A DNA stretch of 7,661 nt from Candidatus Bipolaricaulota bacterium (GTDB lineage: Bacteria; Bipolaricaulota; Bipolaricaulia; Bipolaricaulales; Bipolaricaulaceae): positions 1-7,661 of the forward strand of contig JACIWM010000055.1 in assembly GCA_014360945.1 (NCBI GenBank). The letters are read 5' to 3'. Made by a program: the position numbers and the translations under genes. Shown here in pieces: positions 1-4,322 of this stretch. The notes beneath the pieces are model-generated. The model was not told the origin of the DNA and made no database searches. It was given only the letters and a program-made list of their open reading frames with translations. How positions within the stretch are numbered: the first letter of the stretch is position 1; each line of letters begins with the position of its first letter.

Positions 1-29
1 TCCTGCCGGGCGCACTTTATTTTTGCCCC

Positions 30-58
30 TTGCACCCCTTTCTTCATAGAGGTATAAA
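30..58 (+). promoter_or_regulatory. Sigma-70-like promoter of the PiT transporter gene
   Basis: A -35 box TTGCAC (30-35) and a -10 box TATAAA (53-58) are separated by exactly 17 bases, close to the consensus for a housekeeping sigma factor. Transcription would start near 65, leaving a leader of about 30 bases before the ATG at 94. I see no Pho-box-like direct repeats. The T-rich stretch at 16-25 may be the tail of an upstream terminator whose stem is outside the window. Confidence 0.65.
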
Positions 59-80
59 GCCAACCATACATCGCCGCATG

Positions 81-86
81 GGAGGG
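81..86 (+). promoter_or_regulatory. Shine-Dalgarno that fixes the PiT start
   Basis: GGAGGG lies seven bases before the ATG at 94. The alternative in-frame TTG at 88 is only one base from this site and so cannot use it. The ATG is therefore preferred. Confidence 0.7.
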
Positions 87-93
87 TTTGCTG

Positions 94-1029
94 ATGTGGG
101 TCCTCCTTCCCGCGCTGTTCATGGGCTGGGCCCTGGGCGCCAACGACGCCGCCAACGTCTGCGGCCTTGGCGTCACCTCCGGGGCTGTCCGGTACCGCAC
201 CGCCGTCGGCCTCACCGCCCTCTTCGTCCTCATGGGTTCTTACGTTTCCGGGCGGGCTGGAATGGGAACCTACAGCGCTCTTGCCGCCCACGAAATCGCG
301 GGAGCCTTCTGTGTGGCCCTCGCCGCCGGCCTCACCGTGACCATCATGACCTGGCGAGGACTTCCCGTCTCCACCTCCCAGGCGGCAGTAGGGGCCATTG
401 TGGGAGTCGCCCTGGTCGGAGGAAAACCCGTGGAATGGGGGGTGCTTCTGAAGATCGCTCTCTCTTGGGTCACTTCCCCTCTGGGTGCCCTCCTCATCGC
501 CTTTCTTCTTCATCGCTTTCTGAGCCCTTTAGTTATGCGCGCTGTCGCCGGCCTTGAGCGGTTCGACCGGTTTGTGCGCTGGGGCCTGATCCTAATCAGC
601 GTTTGGGGAGCGTACGCGCTGGGCGCGAACAACGTGGCCAACGTGACCGGGGTGTTCGTGGGAGCAGGCCTCCTTTCGCCAGGGATTGGAGCCCTTGTGG
701 GTGGGGCCAGCATTGCCTTGGGGGTGTTGACCTACGCCCGGCGGGTCATCATGACCGTGGGGAACCGCTTGGCCCAAGTGGGGACTTGGCCTGCTCTTTT
801 GGCCATGGCTGCCCAAGCCGCGGTCCTCCAGGTGTTCACCGCGGTGGGCGTGCCCGTCTCTTCCTCTCAGGCGGTGGTGGGCGCGGTGGTGGGGATCGGT
901 CTGGTGCAAGGGGTGACCGCGGTGAACCTGCGCCAGGTTTTGGCCATCGTTCTGGGTTGGGTTTTCACTCCGGGCCTAAGCGGCATCTTTGGGGCTCTTC
1001 TTTGGCTTTTGCTGCGGGGCCTGCTTTGA
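94..1029 (+). CDS. PiT-family (PHO4) inorganic phosphate or sulfate permease
   Basis: Integral membrane anion transporter of the PiT/PHO4 family (cation-coupled uptake), 311 residues. The family's inverted-repeat architecture is plain: GANDAAN (about 15-21) recurs as GANNVAN (177-183), and PVSTSQA (91-97) recurs as PVSSSQA (254-260), each followed by a glycine-rich membrane segment. About ten hydrophobic helices can be read. The large central hydrophilic loop of E. coli PitA is reduced here to a short charged stretch near 150-163, so the protein is a minimal form. Phosphate is the usual substrate, but some short members (B. subtilis CysP) carry sulfate, and nothing nearby decides between them. 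No PhoU-like partner gene is adjacent. The gene has its own promoter, and its stop codon overlaps the -35 box of the tRNA promoter. Confidence 0.93.
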   Translation: MWVLLPALFMGWALGANDAANVCGLGVTSGAVRYRTAVGLTALFVLMGSYVSGRAGMGTYSALAAHEIAGAFCVALAAGLTVTIMTWRGLPVSTSQAAVGAIVGVALVGGKPVEWGVLLKIALSWVTSPLGALLIAFLLHRFLSPLVMRAVAGLERFDRFVRWGLILISVWGAYALGANNVANVTGVFVGAGLLSPGIGALVGGASIALGVLTYARRVIMTVGNRLAQVGTWPALLAMAAQAAVLQVFTAVGVPVSSSQAVVGAVVGIGLVQGVTAVNLRQVLAIVLGWVFTPGLSGIFGALLWLLLRGLL

Positions 1030-1055
1030 CCGGGGTGTGGGTTTTCCGGTAGACT
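1026..1055 (+). promoter_or_regulatory. Promoter of the tRNA-Ser / SRP RNA unit
   Basis: TTGACC (1026-1031) and TAGACT (1050-1055) are spaced by 18 bases, giving a start around 1062-1063, one or two bases before the tRNA. The -35 box contains the TGA stop (1027-1029) of the transporter gene. A near-consensus promoter suits a highly expressed stable-RNA unit. No separate promoter is visible immediately before the SRP RNA. Confidence 0.6.
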
Positions 1056-1063
1056 TTTGCTAC

Positions 1064-1154
1064 GGAGGGGTGGGCGAGCGGCCGAAACCACCTGCCTGGA
1101 GAGCAGGTGCACCCCAAAAGGGTGCCGCGGGTTCGAATCCCGCCCCCTCCGCCA
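1064..1154 (+). tRNA. tRNA-Ser, anticodon GGA
   Basis: The acceptor strand GGAGGGG (1064-1070) pairs with CCCCTCC (1144-1150), followed by discriminator G and an encoded CCA (1152-1154). The anticodon stem is CCTGC (1091-1095)/GCAGG (1103-1107) with loop CTGGAGA, giving GGA at 1098-1100, which reads UCC and UCU. The long variable arm (CACCC/GGGTG around 1110-1124) is diagnostic of a class II tRNA such as serine. The T-arm is GCGGG-TTCGAAT-CCCGC. At 91 bases with CCA the length is normal for tRNA-Ser. Confidence 0.97.
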
Positions 1155-1427
1155 GGCCCGTGCAGGGTGGGGGGGTAGCGGTCCCCTGTATCCAAAACCC
1201 GCTATACGTGGAGCCCATGGGCTCCCCGAGAGGCGGGGTGGCGGAAGCGGCCTGGGAGAGGAGGCGATGACGGCCGAGCCCCCTGCGACGCAGGCCGGTG
1301 AACCCCGCCAGGCCCGGAAGGGAGCAACGGTAAGCCGTCACCTGCGGGTGATAGGGGATCCCTTGGCCCGAGCTGGCTGCCCGGGTGCGCCCGGAGGCCT
1401 TGGCCCCGACGGGAGCCCGCACGGGCC
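1155..1427 (+). ncRNA. ffs: Signal recognition particle RNA, long form with Alu domain
   Basis: RNA scaffold of the signal recognition particle, which binds Ffh and targets nascent membrane and secreted proteins. The ends close perfectly: GGCCCGTGC (1155-1163) pairs with GCACGGGCC (1419-1427). The S-domain tip shows the conserved CCAGGCCCGGAAGGGAGCA core (1308-1325) with a GGAA tetraloop (1316-1319) closed by CCC/GGG, as in E. coli 4.5S and B. subtilis scRNA. The 5' part, with GGGGGGTAGCGGTCCCCTGTA (about 1170-1190) and the following ACCCGCTATA, resembles the Alu domain of B. subtilis scRNA. GGCCCGAGCTGGCTGC (1365-1380) matches its 3' strand. A length near 273 bases fits the long bacterial class rather than the 4.5S class of about 114. 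The 5' end directly abuts the tRNA CCA, so co-transcription and shared processing are likely. Confidence 0.93.
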
Positions 1428-1439
1428 GCTTGATTTTTT
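1415..1439 (+). terminator. Possible terminator after SRP RNA
   Basis: A short stem GCCC/GGGC (1415-1418 with 1423-1426), or the closing SRP helix itself, is followed after seven bases by a run of six T (1434-1439). The gap between stem and T-run makes it a non-canonical intrinsic terminator, so some read-through into the regulator gene would be expected. Confidence 0.4.
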
Positions 1440-1458
1440 CTGCGCGGCCCCCTAACAT
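1430..1458 (+). promoter_or_regulatory. Candidate promoter of the Rrf2-hemerythrin operon
   Basis: TTGATT (1430-1435) and TAACAT (1453-1458) are 17 bases apart, each matching four of six consensus positions, including the important T and A of the -10. The predicted start near 1465 falls inside the inverted repeat at 1459-1482. The -35 box shares bases with the T-run that may end the SRP RNA. Confidence 0.4.
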
Positions 1459-1489
1459 AAACCCGACAAAAAGGTCGGATTTTAGGGGG
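1448..1489 (+). promoter_or_regulatory. RNA hairpin sequestering the regulator's Shine-Dalgarno
   Basis: CCCCCTAA (1448-1455) is perfectly complementary to TTAGGGGG (1482-1489), whose AGGGGG (1484-1489) is the Shine-Dalgarno for the GTG at 1495. Inside, CCGAC/GTCGG forms a second stem with loop AAAAAG. The 5' arm lies upstream of the predicted start near 1465, so only transcripts entering from the SRP RNA would fold this way. The pairing is seen in the sequence; the function is inferred. Confidence 0.45.
1459..1482. promoter_or_regulatory. Inverted repeat, candidate Rrf2 operator
   Basis: The half-site CCGAC (1463-1467) faces GTCGG (1474-1478) across a six-base A-rich centre. One mismatch outward, AAA (1459-1461) faces TTT (1480-1482). 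Size and layout (a GAC/GTC core with A/T flanks) resemble IscR type 1 sites. It lies just in front of an Rrf2-family gene, over the predicted transcription start, where bound regulator would block transcription. It could instead be the top of the RNA hairpin 1448-1489, or both. Regulator binding is inferred. Confidence 0.45.
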
Positions 1490-1494
1490 TGCCG

Positions 1495-1917
1495 GTGCGC
1501 TTGACCCTTTCCACCAAGTACGCCATCTTGGCCCTGGAGGAGCTGGCTCGCCGCGGAAGTCCTGCTTCCGTTCAGGAGCTCGCCTCCGCCGCAGATATTC
1601 CCCAAGCTTACTTAGGAAAACTCGTGCCGATCTTGGTGCGCGTGGGGATCCTTCAAACCCAGCGCGGCCGCGGCGGCGGAGTTGCCCTCGCTAGGCCTCC
1701 CCAGGAGATAACCCTCCGGGAGATCATCGAGGCCGTGGAGGGCCCGGCCGCCCTCCAGGACTGCCCGTTTGAGGTCTCGCCCTGCCGGGGAAATCCCAAA
1801 TGCCCCCTCTACCCCGTTTGGGATCCCCTCCGGGACCGCATCGTCGGGTTCCTCTCCCAAACGAGCCTGGCGGAGGTGGTGGCGCGCCTCGCCCCCAAAA
1901 AGGAGGAAGGAGAATGA
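1495..1917 (+). CDS. Rrf2-family transcriptional regulator, probable Fe-S sensor
   Basis: DNA-binding regulator of 140 residues, normal for Rrf2 (IscR, NsrR, CymR group). The N-terminus LSTKYAILALEELA is the family opening. A winged helix-turn-helix covers about 25-68, with wing RGRGGGVALARP (57-68). Three cysteines C90, C97 and C103 sit where IscR/NsrR hold their cluster, spaced C-X6-C-X5-C rather than the usual C-X5-C-X5-C, so [2Fe-2S] or [4Fe-4S] sensing of iron, NO or oxygen is likely. The GTG at 1495 is chosen because AGGGGG (1484-1489) is five bases upstream; the GTG at 1489 overlaps that site. The gene overlaps the hemerythrin gene by ATGA, so the two are translationally coupled. An inverted repeat in its leader suggests autoregulation. 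Which family member it is (NsrR-, IscR- or RirA-like) cannot be decided from sequence alone. Confidence 0.88.
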   Translation: MRLTLSTKYAILALEELARRGSPASVQELASAADIPQAYLGKLVPILVRVGILQTQRGRGGGVALARPPQEITLREIIEAVEGPAALQDCPFEVSPCRGNPKCPLYPVWDPLRDRIVGFLSQTSLAEVVARLAPKKEEGE

Positions 1918-3089
1918 GCGAAATGCTGTCTAGCCATAGAAAAGAGGCCCTGAAGTCCATCCTGCGCCGCCTCCACGCGGGAGAAAGTCCGGAAACTCTT
2001 CAGGAAGAGTTTCGGAGAGCCGTGGGCCAGATCACCCCCCTTGAGATCGCCCAAATCGAGGAGGAATTGGTCCGTGAAGGTGTTTCTCCCGAAGAAATCC
2101 GGAAACTTTGCGATCTTCACCTCGCCCTCTTCCGCGAATCCCTGGAGAAAGAGGAGCTTTTGGCGCCCGCGTGGCATCCCATAGGAATCCTCATGGCCGA
2201 ACATCGGGAGCTTCTCAAAATCGCCGAGCATCTAAACCACGCTGCGGTTGCCAACGACCAGGAGGCGATCGAGCACATCCGGGAACATCTGCGGGAATCG
2301 GAGAAGCACTATCTCCGCGAGGAGAACGTGCTCTTTCCCGTCCTGGAAAAGCACGGGATTGTGGAGCCACCGCGGGTCATGTGGAGCGAGCATCAGGAGA
2401 TTCGCGCCCTGAAAAAGGAGATCCAGACCGCGGAAGGGCCGCGGCTCCGGGAGCTGGCCGTGGCCCTGGGGGAGATGCTCGCCTCCCACTTCTTCAAGGA
2501 GAACCGCATTCTCTTTCCGGCGGCGCTGCGGGTGGTGCCGGAAGGGTTATGGCCTGAGCTCCGGGCCCAGTTCGATGAGATCGGCTACTGCTGCTTCACC
2601 CCGGCTGTGCCCCCGGCCCCTGCGGTCATGGCTCGTGCCGAGACGGCGCCAGCGCCAACCTTGGCTACGGAAATTCGTGTCCGCTTTCCGACCGGTGAAC
2701 TCACCCCAGAGGAGCTTGAGGCCATCCTCAACACGCTTCCCGTGGACATCACCTTTGTGGACAAGGACGATACCGTGCGCTATTTCAACGCCGCAAAAGA
2801 CCGGATCTTCGTGCGCACACCGGCCGTGATCGGAAGAAAAGTGCAAAACTGTCACCCGCAGAAAAGCCTGCCTATCGTGGAGCGGATCCTTCGGGAGTTC
2901 CGGGAGAAGAAGCGGGAGGTGGCGGAGTTCTGGATCAATTATCGGGGGCGGTTTGTATACATCCGGTACTTCCCCGTTTGGGGCCGAAACGGCGAGTACT
3001 TGGGGACCTTGGAAGTCACCCAGGACATCACCCGCATCCGTGAGCTTTCCGGGGAGAAACGGCTCTTGGACGAAGGAGGAGTTCAATGA
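1914..3089 (+). CDS. DUF438-hemerythrin-PAS protein (O2/NO/iron sensor or repair type)
   Basis: A 391-residue cytosolic protein with three parts. Residues 1-75 are a charged helical DUF438 domain (opening MSEMLSSHRKEALKSILRRL). Residues 86-205 are a hemerythrin-like HHE domain with candidate diiron ligands H88, H97, H132, E136/E137, H160, H192 and E196, and two LFP motifs (140-142, 200-202). A Pro/Ala-rich linker (228-250) leads to a PAS domain (264-375) carrying the CHPQKS motif (313-318), conserved in this PAS subfamily. This architecture is a known family of anaerobes with little characterised function; related HHE proteins (YtfE/ScdA) repair NO- or oxidant-damaged iron centres. There is no kinase or other output domain, so any signal must pass by protein contact. 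The start is fixed by AGGAGG (1901-1906), seven bases upstream. It overlaps the regulator gene by ATGA and ends by overlapping the next ATG, so it is the middle of an operon. Confidence 0.9.
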   Translation: MSEMLSSHRKEALKSILRRLHAGESPETLQEEFRRAVGQITPLEIAQIEEELVREGVSPEEIRKLCDLHLALFRESLEKEELLAPAWHPIGILMAEHRELLKIAEHLNHAAVANDQEAIEHIREHLRESEKHYLREENVLFPVLEKHGIVEPPRVMWSEHQEIRALKKEIQTAEGPRLRELAVALGEMLASHFFKENRILFPAALRVVPEGLWPELRAQFDEIGYCCFTPAVPPAPAVMARAETAPAPTLATEIRVRFPTGELTPEELEAILNTLPVDITFVDKDDTVRYFNAAKDRIFVRTPAVIGRKVQNCHPQKSLPIVERILREFREKKREVAEFWINYRGRFVYIRYFPVWGRNGEYLGTLEVTQDITRIRELSGEKRLLDEGGVQ

Positions 3090-3214
3090 GCGCACGTTAT
3101 GAAATCGCGCCGGCCGTGTTTTGGATGGGGCCAAGGACCGGTGTTCCACCGCGTCTAAAAACGGAGTTTCGCTGCCGAAGATGCACGTTGTTAAAAAATT
3201 TCGACAAGCGGTGA
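3086..3214 (+). pseudogene. Short frame with a flavodiiron-like N-terminus, probably decayed
   Basis: The ATG at 3086 overlaps the previous stop (ATGA) and has an excellent Shine-Dalgarno, GGAGGA (3075-3080), so it was or is translated. It encodes 42 residues, opening MSARYEIAPAVFWMG. That resembles the start of A-type flavoproteins (flavodiiron O2/NO reductases; family pattern roughly EIAPGVYWVGAKD). After G15 the likeness continues only by changing frame: GAKD (frame of 3130), VFHRV (frame of 3141), KTEF (original frame), LPK (frame of 3172). This is what several small indels would produce. No metallo-beta-lactamase or flavodoxin part follows, so most of the gene is gone. A second open stretch (3181-3300, starting MHVVKKFRQAV) is unrecognised. 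Alternatively this is a true 42-residue peptide with a CRRC motif (30-33). The flavodiiron assignment rests on about 20 residues. Confidence 0.35.
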
Positions 3215-3228
3215 TTGCCGCGGCCGAA

Positions 3229-3246
3229 GGGGGCAAGCCGCCCTTT
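3229..3246 (+). terminator. Weak hairpin between convergent operons
   Basis: GGGGGC (3229-3234) can pair with GCCCTT (3240-3245), using two G-U pairs, across a five-base loop, with a short T-run. This is the only terminator-like structure I see for the + strand operon before it meets the - strand operon. It is too weak to be certain. Confidence 0.2.
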
Positions 3247-3296
3247 CTGCGGAACTCTATGTGCGCGGCCGCTTCCGCTTTTACTGAAAAAGCTGA

Positions 3297-4322
3297 CTAG
3301 CTCTGCGGCAGAACAAAAGCCCTTTTGATGCGAAATCGCAGGGATCCTTCAATCTTTTCGTGCGCGTAAAGCAGCAAAGGGCGGCCCTGAACTTGGCCGT
3401 GCACCTCCCAGCGGTTCCCAAGGTATTGGGCCTCTTTGATCTCCGCAAGAAACGGGCCATCACCGATTTCCACCCATTCCGGCCGGAAAAAGAGGACGAC
3501 CTCAGAGGAGAGAGGCGACGCAGCCTCTGCTTCTAACTCCGTTTCGTCTATGCGCACCAAAGCCTTATCCTGTTCTTGCCGGACCAGTTGGGCTGGCCAG
3601 AGGTTGGCCCGTCCCAAAAACTGGGCTACAAAAAGCGTTTTCGGCCGCTCATAAAGTTCCTGAGGCCGATCTACCTGCTCTAGCCTTCCTTCCCGCATCA
3701 CCGCTACCCGGTCGCCCAAAACTAAGGCCTCTTCTTGATCGTGGGTGACGTACACTGATGTGGTACCCCGTTCTTTAAGGATGCGTCGTAGTTCCCGCCG
3801 AAGTTCCACGCGCAGGGCCGCGTCCAGGGCGGAAAGAGGCTCATCGAGGAGAAGAATTTTGGGCTCCACCGCCAAAGCCCGGGCCAAGGCCACCCGCTGC
3901 TTTTGGCCCTCCGAAAGCTCATGGGGCTTTCTTCGCGCGTAACCGGAAAGCCCGACGAGTTCAAGAAGTTCGGCTACCTTTGCGTTACGCTCTCTTCGGG
4001 AAATTCGGTGGCGTCCGTGGCGCAATCCGTACGCGATGTTGCCCGCCACCGTGAGGTGCGGAAAAAGTGCGTAATTTTGGAAGACGAGGCCCACGTTCCG
4101 CCGTTCGGGAGGAAGATGGACGATGGAGCTACCGTCGATCCGGATCTCCCCTTGATCCGGGCGTTCCAGCCCAGCGACGCACCGAAGAACCGTGGTCTTT
4201 CCGCACCCTGAAGGGCCGAGGAGGACGAGGATCTCGCCCGTGTCCACGGAGAAAGAGATCCCGTCCACAGCCACCACGGGGCCGAAGCGTTTCCGCAGGT
4301 TTTGCACCTCAAGCCTGGCCAT
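3297..4322 (-). CDS. thiQ: ABC transporter ATPase of the thiamine uptake system
   Basis: ATP-binding subunit, 341 residues, that powers uptake with the permease encoded upstream. Seen: Walker A GPSGCGKTT (36-44), Q-loop around Q82 in FQNYALFPH, signature LSEGQKQRVALARAL (136-150), Walker B ILLLDEP (156-162), D-loop SALD (164-167) and switch H194 in YVTHD. A C-terminal extension (about 240-341) looks like the TOBE-type regulatory domain of the PotA/FbpC/MalK class. E. coli ThiQ is only about 230 residues, so this one is longer than the namesake, and the symbol rests on operon position behind thiB and thiP. The signature has E in place of the usual first G (LSGGQ). ATG 4322 is chosen because the protein then begins MARLEVQNLRKRFG; it overlaps the permease end by 14 bases, with AAAGGAG (4340-4334) eleven bases upstream. 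It is the last gene of the operon. Confidence 0.88.
   Translation of the reverse strand: MARLEVQNLRKRFGPVVAVDGISFSVDTGEILVLLGPSGCGKTTVLRCVAGLERPDQGEIRIDGSSIVHLPPERRNVGLVFQNYALFPHLTVAGNIAYGLRHGRHRISRRERNAKVAELLELVGLSGYARRKPHELSEGQKQRVALARALAVEPKILLLDEPLSALDAALRVELRRELRRILKERGTTSVYVTHDQEEALVLGDRVAVMREGRLEQVDRPQELYERPKTLFVAQFLGRANLWPAQLVRQEQDKALVRIDETELEAEAASPLSSEVVLFFRPEWVEIGDGPFLAEIKEAQYLGNRWEVHGQVQGRPLLLYAHEKIEGSLRFRIKRAFVLPQS

Noticed and set aside
1064..1154. tRNA 3' end as an integration (att) site
   Set aside because: No integrase, no repeat of the tRNA end elsewhere in the window, and the SRP RNA follows directly.
1459..1484. Inverted repeat CCGAC/GTCGG with following ATTTT as an intrinsic terminator of the SRP RNA
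   Set aside because: The stem is only five base pairs and the T-run four; it sits on the regulator's leader and fits an operator and a Shine-Dalgarno hairpin better. Not fully excluded.
1060..1605. Long - strand open frame across tRNA-Ser, SRP RNA and the regulator start
   Set aside because: It is the reverse complement of two RNA genes; its C-terminus is the familiar spurious translation of an antisense tRNA-Ser, and it has no protein-like features.
2547..3236. 229-residue - strand open frame
   Set aside because: Antisense shadow of the hemerythrin-PAS gene in GC-rich sequence; no family motifs and no Shine-Dalgarno logic.
3181..3300. 39-residue + strand frame starting MHVVKKFRQAV
   Set aside because: No Shine-Dalgarno, no recognisable family, and it ends within the stop of the opposing ATPase gene; probably remnant sequence.
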